Source: CBDAPE01 sp965198325
Lineage (GTDB): Bacteria > Pseudomonadota > Alphaproteobacteria > UBA828 > JAPUJA01
NCBI GenBank assembly: GCA_965198325.1
Contig: CBDAPE010000011.1
Span: 62,001-126,000 of the forward strand
Reading direction: 5' to 3'
Length of the DNA: 64,000 nucleotides
The position numbers and the translations under genes are program-made. The notes under the pieces were generated by a model. It was not told where the DNA came from, did no database searches, and saw only the letters and a program-made list of their open reading frames with translations. Below, one piece after another: positions 35,590-43,693 of this stretch (its first letter is position 1; each line of letters begins with the position of its first letter).

Positions 35590-36939
35590 TTAACTTTTGC
35601 CGACCCTCGTCCGGCTCGGTTCCGCCGGCCTGGACGTTCGGCGCCCAATCGAGGTGTAATGAAAGCCCGCGGCGGCCATGTCGTCAGGATTGTAGATATT
35701 GCGCAGGTCGATCAACACGGGCGAGCGCAAAAGATCCTTGACGCGGCCAAGATCGAGGGCCCGGAATTCGTTCCACTCGGTCAGAATGACCAGAGCGTCG
35801 GCCCCATCCATTGCATCGTAGGCATCCTCACACCAATGAATGTCCGTAAAGCAGCTCCTGCCTTCGTCCGTCAGGGCGGGTTCAAAACCACGGATTGCCG
35901 CGCCGGTCTGCTGCAGTCCCGGCACGATGACGAGACTTGGGCTCTCGCGCATATCGTCGGTGTTCGGCTTGAAGGTAAAACCCAGCACGGCCAAGGTCTT
36001 GCCGCCAACGGAGCCGCCGCAGGCGCGAACAATCCTGTCGACCATCCGGGCCTTACGGGCTTCGTTGACGTCGAGGACCGCCTCGACAATCCTGGTCGGC
36101 GCACCGGCCTCCTCGGCGACTCGAACCAGCGCCCGCACGTCCTTGGGAAAACACGATCCTCCGAAGCCCGGGCTTGCATTGAGGAACCGGCTCCCGATTC
36201 GGCCATCGAGCCCGATGCCCTTGGCAACATCCTGGATATTGGCGCCCAACCGTTCGCACAAATCCGCCATCTCGTTGATGAATGTGATTTTGGTCGCCAG
36301 GAATGTGTTGCTGGCGTATTTGATCAGCTCGGCCGTCTCCAGATCGGTGAAAACGACCGGGGTCTCGCGCAGGAAAAGGGGCCGGTATAGCTCAGCCAGC
36401 ATCAGCTTGGCGCGTTCTGCCTCGACGCCCACCACCACGCGGTCGGGATGGGTGAAGTCCGTGATTGCCGAGCCTTCGCGCAGAAACTCCGGATTCGACG
36501 CCACGTCGAAGTCCGCATCGGATCGGGTTTTCCGGACGATGCGTTCGACCTCGCGTCCCGTGCCCACCGGGACCGTCGATTTGGTCACCACGACCGAATA
36601 TCCAACCAGAGCCGGCGCGATCTCCTCGGCCACCTGATAGACGTAGGAAAGATCTGCGTGTCCGTCGCCACGGCGACTGGGTGTCCCGACCGCGATCATC
36701 ACGATGTCGGCGTCGGCGACGGCGCCCGCGCAATCGGCGGAGAACGACAGTCGTCCGGCCTTCACGTTGCTCTCGACAAGAGCATCGAGACCGAGCTCGT
36801 AGATCGGGATTTTGCCGGCCTGTAACGAGGCAATCTTCCGCGCATCGTTGTCGACGCAGGTCACGCGAACACCGAACTCGGAAAAACAGGCGCCGGAAAC
36901 GAGACCCACATAGCCGGTTCCGATCATCGCGACTTTCAT
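35590..36939 (-). CDS. ugd: UDP-glucose 6-dehydrogenase
   Basis: 449 residues. It oxidises UDP-glucose to UDP-glucuronate with two NAD+. Seen are the NAD loop MKVAMIGTGYVGLVSGACFS, VAVGTPS-type segment IAVGTPSRRGDGHADL, STVPVGTG, SNPEFLREGSAI, the catalytic Cys in NASPGFGGSCFPKDVRAL and GFTFKPNTDDMRESPS. It starts 19 bases after galU, giving a UDP-sugar operon for exopolysaccharide or LPS precursors. Confidence 0.95.
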   Translation of the reverse strand: MKVAMIGTGYVGLVSGACFSEFGVRVTCVDNDARKIASLQAGKIPIYELGLDALVESNVKAGRLSFSADCAGAVADADIVMIAVGTPSRRGDGHADLSYVYQVAEEIAPALVGYSVVVTKSTVPVGTGREVERIVRKTRSDADFDVASNPEFLREGSAITDFTHPDRVVVGVEAERAKLMLAELYRPLFLRETPVVFTDLETAELIKYASNTFLATKITFINEMADLCERLGANIQDVAKGIGLDGRIGSRFLNASPGFGGSCFPKDVRALVRVAEEAGAPTRIVEAVLDVNEARKARMVDRIVRACGGSVGGKTLAVLGFTFKPNTDDMRESPSLVIVPGLQQTGAAIRGFEPALTDEGRSCFTDIHWCEDAYDAMDGADALVILTEWNEFRALDLGRVKDLLRSPVLIDLRNIYNPDDMAAAGFHYTSIGRRTSRPAEPSRTRVGKS

Positions 36940-36958
36940 GACCAGTATCCTCTAGAAA

Positions 36959-37882
36959 TCAGGAGGCCTCGGCCGCCTCGCGCAAGTCCGGCTTCTCGCT
37001 CTCGGTAGCCGCGGCAAGTGTTTCCCGCAAAAGCTCGATCATTTCATCGTGCAGATCATCCCGTGCCAGCGCGAAGGCCACCGTGGCGCGAAGGAACCCG
37101 GCCTTGCTGCCGCAATCGAACCGCTGGCCGTCAAAACGCAGCCCATGGAACGGCTGCGTGCCTATCAGGGAGGCCATTGCATCGGTCAGTTGAATCTCGC
37201 CGCCCGCACCTTGTTCCGTCCTGGCAAGTGGCTCGAACACCTCCGGACGCAGGATGTAACGACCGATGATCGACAGCGTCGAGGGCGCGTCGGCGGGGTC
37301 GGGTTTCTCGACCAGATCGACGACCTCGGCCAACTGGTCATCGTCGGCGCCTATGTCGAGAATTCCGTATCGATTGGTTTCCTCGCGGGGGACGTCCGTC
37401 ACCGCCACCACGTTCCCGCCGGTTTCGTTGTAAACCTCGATGAGTTGGGCGAGGCAGGGGGTCTCGGCCAGAACGAGATCGTCCGCCAGGAGGATCGCGA
37501 AGGGCTCGTTACCGATCAGATTCCGCGCGCAAAGCACGGCGTGGCCCAAACCGAGCGGCTCCTGCTGGCGGGTATAGGCAACGGCACCGGCCGGCGGAAC
37601 CCAGCTGTTGACGATCGCCAGCGCATCGACCTTGCCGCGCTCGAGCAACGTTTTTTCGAGTTCCGCAGAATAGTCGAAATGATCCTCGATGGCGGATTTG
37701 CCCCGACCGGTAACGAAGATAAACTCCTCGATACCCGTCGCCATCGCCTCCTCCACCGCATACTGGATCAGCGGCTTGTCGACGACGGGCAGCATTTCCT
37801 TGGGCATTGCTTTGGTCGCCGGCAGGAATCGAGTCCCCAAGCCGCCAACTGGAAACACCGCCTTGCGTACTTTCGGTGTAAT
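36959..37882 (-). CDS. galU: UTP-glucose-1-phosphate uridylyltransferase
   Basis: Makes UDP-glucose from UTP and glucose-1-phosphate. Seen are FPVGGLGTRFLPATKAMPKEML, DKPLIQYAVEEA, FAILLADDLVL and VEKPDPADAPS. The only standard start (GTG 37858) would begin inside the conserved stretch. Upstream in frame the sequence reads I-T-P-K-V-R-K-A-V-F-P, exactly the usual GalU N-terminus, beginning at ATT 37880-37882 with AGGTGG 7 bases before. I therefore start at ATT, a rare codon, or a mutated or miscalled ATG. It forms an operon with ugd. Confidence 0.85.
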   Translation of the reverse strand: MTPKVRKAVFPVGGLGTRFLPATKAMPKEMLPVVDKPLIQYAVEEAMATGIEEFIFVTGRGKSAIEDHFDYSAELEKTLLERGKVDALAIVNSWVPPAGAVAYTRQQEPLGLGHAVLCARNLIGNEPFAILLADDLVLAETPCLAQLIEVYNETGGNVVAVTDVPREETNRYGILDIGADDDQLAEVVDLVEKPDPADAPSTLSIIGRYILRPEVFEPLARTEQGAGGEIQLTDAMASLIGTQPFHGLRFDGQRFDCGSKAGFLRATVAFALARDDLHDEMIELLRETLAAATESEKPDLREAAEAS

Positions 37883-38012
37883 CGCCCTACCACCTTTCGG
37901 AAGTCACCCTCTCCCCCCACGGATCACGCGGCGGGTCGCGGCGGGCCCCCATGCCAAGCAACCCTGATGATCCGGCCTTGTCGCATTTCCATTCGCGGAA
38001 AACAAGGCCCGT

Positions 38013-38747
38013 TTAGCTTTCCAGAAGGACTTCTTTGGCGCGATTGATCTTGCCCGCCAGATAGGTCGAGCCGCCTTGATCGGGGTGTAATTTTAGCATA
38101 AGCCGGTGATGTGCGGCCTTGATCTCGTCCTCGGCCGCATCGGGGCCAACACCAAGAATTTCACACGCCTCCTCTTTGCTCATCGCGGCAGAAGAGCGGC
38201 CCGCGGTCCGGCCGGAGCTCCCGGCTGTATCGGCTTTCCGGGTGCCCGCTTTCGCAGCCCAGTCGGCGCCGAAGTTTCGTTCCAGATAGGCCTCCAGAAG
38301 TTGCGCCGATTGATGGTCTCCCTGGACGCACTCCCGGTGCAGGTCGGCGAGCTGCTCGAACGATAAATCGCCCAAGGTACGCCCCACATAACGGCCTTCG
38401 AGCACTTCGCCGGTCATTTCGCCGCTATCGTGCTCGAGTGTCATCCGCAAGTACCGGGTTTCGACGGCGGAGGTCTGTCCCGGTGACGGCTGTCCACCGA
38501 CCCGCATTCCCCCTCCACGGGAGAGCCAGCCGAGCAAACGCAGCAGCAAGACGAGTGCAATGGGAATGACAGCCAGATGGACTTTTCCGGTGACGGCCAG
38601 GAAAATTGCCAGCGCGCCGGCCAACCCGAAGCCGCCCCAACGCAGGATATTCGCCACGTTAGTCGTCGGGGCGGTCGCATACCAGCGGGCAATGAAGACT
38701 CCCAGCACGAGGAGGGCGACGCCGAGAATGAGATAAGCCCAGATCAC
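38013..38747 (-). CDS. Membrane-anchored J-domain protein
   Basis: 244 residues, GTG start. One or two N-terminal membrane helices (1-20 and about 38-70, ALAIFLAV...IPIALVLLLRLLGWL) lead to a cytosolic region and a C-terminal J domain (about 185-244) with the DnaK-activating HPD in LMLKLHPDQGGS. It is a DjlA/TerB-like or Tim14-like co-chaperone that should recruit DnaK to the membrane. It follows the VWA gene by 7 bases. Confidence 0.82.
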   Translation of the reverse strand: MIWAYLILGVALLVLGVFIARWYATAPTTNVANILRWGGFGLAGALAIFLAVTGKVHLAVIPIALVLLLRLLGWLSRGGGMRVGGQPSPGQTSAVETRYLRMTLEHDSGEMTGEVLEGRYVGRTLGDLSFEQLADLHRECVQGDHQSAQLLEAYLERNFGADWAAKAGTRKADTAGSSGRTAGRSSAAMSKEEACEILGVGPDAAEDEIKAAHHRLMLKLHPDQGGSTYLAGKINRAKEVLLES

Positions 38748-38754
38748 GCCCGCC

Positions 38755-39468
38755 TCAGCCGGATTTCATCTGACTGGTCAGGCGAAGAACGTCATCGCCG
38801 CGACCCTTGCCATAATCGGCCAGCGCAACACGGCCTCCTGCTGCGTAGACCGCAACCGCACCAAGCAGTTCGCGAAGTTGCCGCGCGCTCGATGCATCGA
38901 ACGGACAATAGGCGCCTCCACTCAGCTTCGCGATATGGCGAAACGCTCTGGCCGATATGGGTTCTCCGCCCTCGTGGAATACGAATACGGGCAAACCCAG
39001 CACGCCGAGTTGGCCTGCCAGATGGCTCAGCTCGTCGACGTCCTCTTCGATGTAGTCGCCGACAAAGACCAACGCATCGATCCGTGCCTTCTTCGCCTCC
39101 CGCAAGGCGTGCCGTAGCAATTTGCCGATCTGGGTCTGGCCGCCAAGGCAGAACACCGACGTCATGTGCCGGACGAGCGCTTTCGAATTGGTCAACCATT
39201 TTGTGGCCTTGAATTCACCAAATCCCCGGTAGAACACAAGCTGGACCTCGAGTCCGCCGAGCGCCGCAGTAGCCTCGAACATTTCGCCCTGGATCTGGCA
39301 AGCGAGATCCCAAGTGGGCTCCCGACTCGCCGTGGCATCGACTGCAAACATCAGGCGGCCCCGCTTGCGAGCGCCGGGCCGGTAGGGAGTAACGGCCGCC
39401 TTGCGCACAAAGGCGTCGACGGCGGCCTGCGTCTCCTTACTCGGAAGCTTACTGTCGTCTGCGGCCAT
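38755..39468 (-). CDS. VWA-type metal-binding domain protein
   Basis: 237 residues. A von Willebrand A fold is indicated by a MIDAS-like first motif in GRLMFAVDATASREPTWDLA, with Asp-Ala-Thr-Ala-Ser in place of DxSxS, and later ARIDALVFVGDYIEEDVDEL. There is no signal peptide, so it is cytoplasmic. Its function is unknown. The tight pairing with a membrane J protein suggests a chaperone-assisted complex (inference). Confidence 0.72.
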   Translation of the reverse strand: MAADDSKLPSKETQAAVDAFVRKAAVTPYRPGARKRGRLMFAVDATASREPTWDLACQIQGEMFEATAALGGLEVQLVFYRGFGEFKATKWLTNSKALVRHMTSVFCLGGQTQIGKLLRHALREAKKARIDALVFVGDYIEEDVDELSHLAGQLGVLGLPVFVFHEGGEPISARAFRHIAKLSGGAYCPFDASSARQLRELLGAVAVYAAGGRVALADYGKGRGDDVLRLTSQMKSG

Positions 39469-39608
39469 CTAATTTCACGTCGTTCGTCATGCAACGATAT
39501 TGCTCAGGTTGGCTTACGTCCACGTCGGTCGAGCGCCACAAGTTGCGGCATACCACCAAGCAACGTAAAGACAGGAGCGTAACTTATTGGAATAATGAGC
39601 GAAACAGT

Positions 39609-40621
39609 TTATTCTACATGAATGAGAGCGGATGGGTAAAACGCGTGGAAGGCGAAGGCGAAATCGACCCGATAGACCACGTCCTCCAAACCGTCCTTGG
39701 TTTTTCGCTGAACGACGACATTCCCCACATCGGCACCCTCGGCGATGACGGCGCTGTCGAGCGCCGATGCCTGACCGGGTTCCCACGTGATCACGAGATT
39801 GCCGACTTCGATGCGCTCAGCCTTCCGGACCAGCGCCAGACTCCAGGCTTCCTCCCCCACCACGACCACACGCGACAGAGCCGGCACCTGTTCCGGCAAG
39901 GGCCCATCGAAAAACGGATAAGGTTCCGTGCGGCTGTCGTAATAGGTGTAGGGATTGGCTCCATATCGAGCATATGACCCGTGACCGGGCACGAGGACCA
40001 GGCCGTCCCGGGCCCGTTCACGGAAGTTCGCAAATGATTCGAGGCGGGCGGGCAGCATGGTGAACCACCGACCCGTCATTTCTCCAACGATTGCCTCGCC
40101 GACGAATTGCTGCCACCAGCTCTCGGTCTGGCGGTCGTACATGATGAGGTCGGAATTCCGCAAAAATCGGAAACCCCGAAATCGAGCACCCGCCCGTCGA
40201 CACGTCGGTCGAAGACGACCGTCGTGTTGCACAAGGGGCAAAAAGTCACGGCGATTGGCACGCCACCGACGACGTCGTTGACGATCTCGTGCCGCGTCAG
40301 AATGCGTAACGGGTAGGCCCGAATGTCTCCGTCGATGGAGAGGCCGGCCACCGGCTCGCGGTCTGCGATATCCTCGATTTCTCGAACCGGGGCAAAGCTC
40401 GGTGAATCGATCGCCGGTATGCCATCCTTGCGAACCCCGCCTCATTTCACCTCGTCCCAATCGATGCCGTAGATATCGAACGCGGTGTTGGGCCAAGACC
40501 GCTCGAGATCGGGAAACGTCTCCAAGGGCGACGCCGAAGCGAACGTCGCGGCATGCACGGCGAGAAGAACCAGCGTCAGCGCGCGTCCGAAACGTCTCAA
40601 GTTATCTTTGACGATGACCAT
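39609..40621 (-). pseudogene. DUF3179 secreted protein, in-frame stop plus frameshift
   Basis: It starts at ATG 40621 with a signal peptide (ALTLVLLAVHAATFASA). The first block ends DWDEVK then TGA (40442-40444), but the same frame resumes GGVRKDGIPAID. It goes on through the DUF3179 core (GDIRAYPLRILTRHEIVNDV, VPIAVTFCPLCNTTVVFDRR). At about 40168 one base is missing, and RNSDLIMYDRQTESWWQQF with the rest of the domain follows in another frame to 39609. Two independent lesions make an inactive gene likely. DUF3179 proteins are secreted with a CPLC cysteine pair; their role is unknown. It stands upstream of and divergent to the glutamate-synthase-like operon. Confidence 0.78.
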
Positions 40622-40676
40622 ATTCGCGCTAAATTGTCGTCTGAGAGAATTATCTGCAGACTGAGTCAAGGCGGCA

Positions 40677-40694
40677 AGTCACGACCACGTGACT
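40677..40694. promoter_or_regulatory. Inverted repeat AGTCAC-N6-GTGACT, candidate operator
   Basis: A perfect 6+6 base inverted repeat with a 6-base spacer lies in the divergent region between the DUF3179 gene and the glutamate-synthase-like operon. It has the size of a dimeric regulator site, but no regulator gene is nearby. Confidence 0.45.
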
Positions 40695-40743
40695 AGGCTC
40701 CGTCAGAGCGGGCTTATGATTTGCGGCGTTTACTTGCAGGCAA

Positions 40744-40755
40744 CAATTTTAATTG
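40744..40755. promoter_or_regulatory. Palindrome CAATTTTAATTG in the promoter region of the GltS-like operon
   Basis: A 12-base perfect palindrome in an AT-rich stretch (40740-40775), about 90 bases before the first gene. TTGCAG at about 40734 and TATTTAG at 40757 could be -35/-10-like elements around it, so a protein bound here would block or aid transcription. Unproven. Confidence 0.4.
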
Positions 40756-40782
40756 CTATTTAGTTTGGAGAGGTTAGGGAAA

Positions 40783-40815
40783 ATGATCGACCCGGCGGCA
40801 GGCCGGCGCCCCTGA
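40783..40815 (+). CDS. Possible 10-residue leader peptide
   Basis: ATG-initiated mini-ORF M-I-D-P-A-A-G-R-R-P then TGA, preceded by GGAGAGGTTAGGGAA. It ends 19 bases before the glutaminase-subunit start. Two consecutive Arg codons and three Pro/Ala-rich codons could stall ribosomes. It may equally be chance; there is no sequence relative to compare. Confidence 0.3.
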   Translation: MIDPAAGRRP

Positions 40816-40834
40816 GACCAGGAGATCGCTTGCG

Positions 40835-41746
40835 ATGTGCGGACTAGCGGGAATCATGTTCAAGACTGGTGGAAGCAGCAACGACACCGGCAAGGCCCTG
40901 ATCGACATGCTCGACGGATGTCAGCATCGGGGGCCCGATTCGACAGGCTTTGCGCTCTACACGACGGACACGGAGGAGGACCGGCTTCACCTCCGGTTTT
41001 ACGTCGGTCCCGCGGGAACCGAACAGAGCAAAAAGATCACCGAAATCAAGGACATCCTCGCGAAGCACAGTGCGTCGATCCTCAAGGACGAGGTCATCGT
41101 CGAGAATTACCGCTGCGACGTAGAATTCAGCGGCGACCTGCAGAAGATGAGCTATGACCTGGAGCACATCGCCTCGATCATCTCAATCGGGAGCAGCCTC
41201 GAAATCTTCAAGGATGTCGGCACTGCTCACGAGGTCGACGATCGCTACCACATCCAAGGATTCAAGGGCACTCACGGGCTGGGCCATGTTCGGATGGCGA
41301 CCGAATCGGCGGTCGCGCCCGAGGCCGCTCACCCCTTCTGGGCGACCGGATTTTCGGACGTGGCGATCGTCCATAACGGCCAGATCACGAATTACTATAA
41401 GTTGCGCCGCCGCCTCGAGCGTCGGGGCTTCGAATTTCATACCGAGAATGACAGCGAGCTGATAGCGATCTATCTGGCCGACAAGCTGCAGCAGGGCATT
41501 TCGCTCCGCGACGCTCTGGGCCAGTCGATCGAGGATCTCGACGGCACCTTTTCCTATCTGGCGTCGACCAAAGACGAGATCGGCTACGCGAAAGACCGGC
41601 TCGCGGTGAAGCCGATGATCATGTACGAGGACGACGACCTCATCGCGATCGCCTCCGAGGAGGTTTCGCTCAACCGCCTGTTTCCCGGAAAGCCGCTCGA
41701 TACCAAGGAGCCACCGCCAGGGACCTATAAAACATGGTCACGCTAG
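40835..41746 (+). CDS. Class II glutamine amidotransferase subunit (glutamate-synthase/GlxB/MgsA-like)
   Basis: 303 residues. Cys2 (MCGLAGIMF) becomes the N-terminal nucleophile after Met removal. QHRGPDSTGFAL, GLGHVRMATES and IVHNGQITNYYKLRRRL are the other glutaminase signatures. It hydrolyses glutamine and would hand ammonia to the FMN subunit. An insert at about 60-150 is longer than in GltB. In ordinary GltB this domain is fused to the synthase; here it is separate, as in the N-methylglutamate synthase (MgsA) and Glx systems. It overlaps the next gene by 13 bases. Confidence 0.85.
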   Translation: MCGLAGIMFKTGGSSNDTGKALIDMLDGCQHRGPDSTGFALYTTDTEEDRLHLRFYVGPAGTEQSKKITEIKDILAKHSASILKDEVIVENYRCDVEFSGDLQKMSYDLEHIASIISIGSSLEIFKDVGTAHEVDDRYHIQGFKGTHGLGHVRMATESAVAPEAAHPFWATGFSDVAIVHNGQITNYYKLRRRLERRGFEFHTENDSELIAIYLADKLQQGISLRDALGQSIEDLDGTFSYLASTKDEIGYAKDRLAVKPMIMYEDDDLIAIASEEVSLNRLFPGKPLDTKEPPPGTYKTWSR

Positions 41747-43692
41747 ATCTGGCCGAATTACCCGTTCGTCAGGCCAACGAACAGCTTCGCGAATACGGCG
41801 AAAAGGGTGAGGATGTCGAGATCCTCAATCCAGATTCGAAGCATCACATCGGCGTCGGGCTGACCTCGCCGATCAATGTTCATGTCCGGGGCTCGGCCGG
41901 CTATTTTTGCGCGGGCCTGTCGGACGGCGCCAATTTCACGATTGACAACAACGTCGGCTGGGGCGCGGGCGACAACATCTATCAGGGTTCCGTGGTCGTC
42001 GGCGGCAACGCCGGCGCGATTGCTGGTGTTGCGATTCGTGGCGGCGACGTCGTGATCAAGGGAAATATGGGCTCGCGCTCAGGCCAGGTGATGAAGGCCG
42101 GCACCCTGTGCTGCGCCGGCAACGCCAATTTCATGGCCGGCTACATGATGTATGGCGGCAAGATCATCATTCTGGGCAATTCCGGCGAGCGCGTGGGCGA
42201 AGACATGAGCGCCGGTGATATCTATGTGGGCGGCGACCTGCAGGATCTTGGATCGGACGCGATCCAAACCGATATCTCTCAAGAAGAAATCGATGAAATA
42301 TTAGAATTTTTAGATCGTTACGAGCTGAAGTTCACAGGAACTCTAAAGAAAATCATTAACGCTGGGAAGAAGCTGCGCTACCCCACCCTGGAAAAACAGA
42401 TGCGCAGCATTCCCTACTTTCATTTTTCCAGCGACTGCGATTACTGGAACGGCAAGGTCCAGGAGGACATCTATATCAAGTCCCAGATTGGCCGTTACCG
42501 CATTCGCGGCTATGGCGGGGCACGCACCCTGCCCCATTTCGGCGATATTGCGTTCCGCGCCGATTTATCGAAAATTGGCGCCGAGCCGGACCCGGTCTCG
42601 AAGATCAGCCTGAAGACCGAAATCGGCGGTCGTCATGGCGGCCAACCCTTGAAGCTGACCATGCCGGTGATGATCGCGCCGATCAGCTACGGTGCGATCT
42701 CGGCCTCGACCAAGCACGCGATAGCCATTGCCTCCTCGCTCTCGGGCATTGCCGAGAACACGGGCGAAGGCGGCATGAGCGAGGCGCAACGGAATTCGGC
42801 GAAGCAACTCATATTTCAGTGTCTGGGCGGGCGTCTGGGCTGGAACATCCACGACATGAAGCGAGCCAACGGCGTCGAAATCTACATTTCCCAGGGTGCG
42901 AAGCCGGGATTTGGCGGCCAGCTCATGGCAAAGAAGGTGACCAAGGAATTGGCGCGGGTGCGCGGCATCCCCCACGGCATCGATTTGCGCTCGCCGTCAC
43001 GCCACCCCGATATCCTCGGGCCCGACGATCTCGTCATTAAGGTCGAGGAATTTCGCGAGGCGACGGGCTACAAGGTGCCGGTGAGCGTCAAGATGGGTGC
43101 GGGCCGTGTGCCCGACGACATCAAGATTGCGGTCAAGGATACCTTCGACTTCGTCGAGCTGGACGGAATGCAGGGCGCCACCGGCGCGGGAAGCTCCGAG
43201 GTTTCCGAATTCGTCGGCATCCCCACGCTGGCGGCGATCGTCGAGGCGGTCGACGCGCTGAACGACATCAACGCCCGGGACAAGATCCAGATCGTCCTCA
43301 TGGGTGGCATGCATGATGGCGTCGATATGATGAAGGGCCTGGCGCTTGGAGCCGACGCCTGCGCGATCGGTACGTCCGCGATTATCGCGGGCGGTTGTAT
43401 CGCCTGCATGCAGTGTCACATCGGTGATTGCCCGGTCGGCATTGCGACCCAGGATCCCGAACACGAAAGCCGCTACAACTACGAGGTCGAGGCCCATAAC
43501 ATCCACCGCTTCCTCGAGAGCGTACGCTGGCAGATCGCGGCGATCACCCACGCGTTGGGACACGACGACGTAAGCCAGCTGTCGCGCGACGACCTGGTCG
43601 CGCTGACACCGGAGGCGGCGGCGATCACCGGGCTGCCCTACGAGCCCGAATATCGTCAGCAGGACGACGATCTGCGCCGAAAGGTCGGCTGA
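41734..43692 (+). CDS. GXGXG domain fused to FMN-binding glutamate synthase barrel
   Basis: 652 residues. Residues 1-185 form a GXGXG (GltB C-terminal) right-handed helix: GGNAGAIAGVAIRGGDVVIK, GTLCCAGNANFMAGYMMYGG. After an AT-rich, charged linker (about 180-215) comes the glutamate-synthase FMN barrel: GEGGMSEAQRN, ISQGAKPGFGGQL, SPSRHPDILGPDDL, VELDGMQGATGA, VLMGGMHDGVDMMKGLALGA. The [3Fe-4S] cysteines follow in CIACMQCHIGDCPVG. Domain order is the reverse of GltB and joins what are separate MgsB and MgsC (GlxC and GlxD) proteins elsewhere. Expected role: transfer of glutamine amide nitrogen to an oxo acid, with 2-oxoglutarate as the simplest acceptor. Confidence 0.85.
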   Translation: MVTLDLAELPVRQANEQLREYGEKGEDVEILNPDSKHHIGVGLTSPINVHVRGSAGYFCAGLSDGANFTIDNNVGWGAGDNIYQGSVVVGGNAGAIAGVAIRGGDVVIKGNMGSRSGQVMKAGTLCCAGNANFMAGYMMYGGKIIILGNSGERVGEDMSAGDIYVGGDLQDLGSDAIQTDISQEEIDEILEFLDRYELKFTGTLKKIINAGKKLRYPTLEKQMRSIPYFHFSSDCDYWNGKVQEDIYIKSQIGRYRIRGYGGARTLPHFGDIAFRADLSKIGAEPDPVSKISLKTEIGGRHGGQPLKLTMPVMIAPISYGAISASTKHAIAIASSLSGIAENTGEGGMSEAQRNSAKQLIFQCLGGRLGWNIHDMKRANGVEIYISQGAKPGFGGQLMAKKVTKELARVRGIPHGIDLRSPSRHPDILGPDDLVIKVEEFREATGYKVPVSVKMGAGRVPDDIKIAVKDTFDFVELDGMQGATGAGSSEVSEFVGIPTLAAIVEAVDALNDINARDKIQIVLMGGMHDGVDMMKGLALGADACAIGTSAIIAGGCIACMQCHIGDCPVGIATQDPEHESRYNYEVEAHNIHRFLESVRWQIAAITHALGHDDVSQLSRDDLVALTPEAAAITGLPYEPEYRQQDDDLRRKVG

Positions 43693-43693
43693 C

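Noticed and set aside
40442..40444. TGA in DUF3179 as selenocysteine
   Set aside because: The position is not a conserved Cys, no SECIS-like hairpin was noticed, and a second lesion follows.
40783..40815. Attenuation by the mini-ORF as an established mechanism
   Set aside because: No alternative terminator/antiterminator pair could be found downstream; kept only as a low-confidence possibility.
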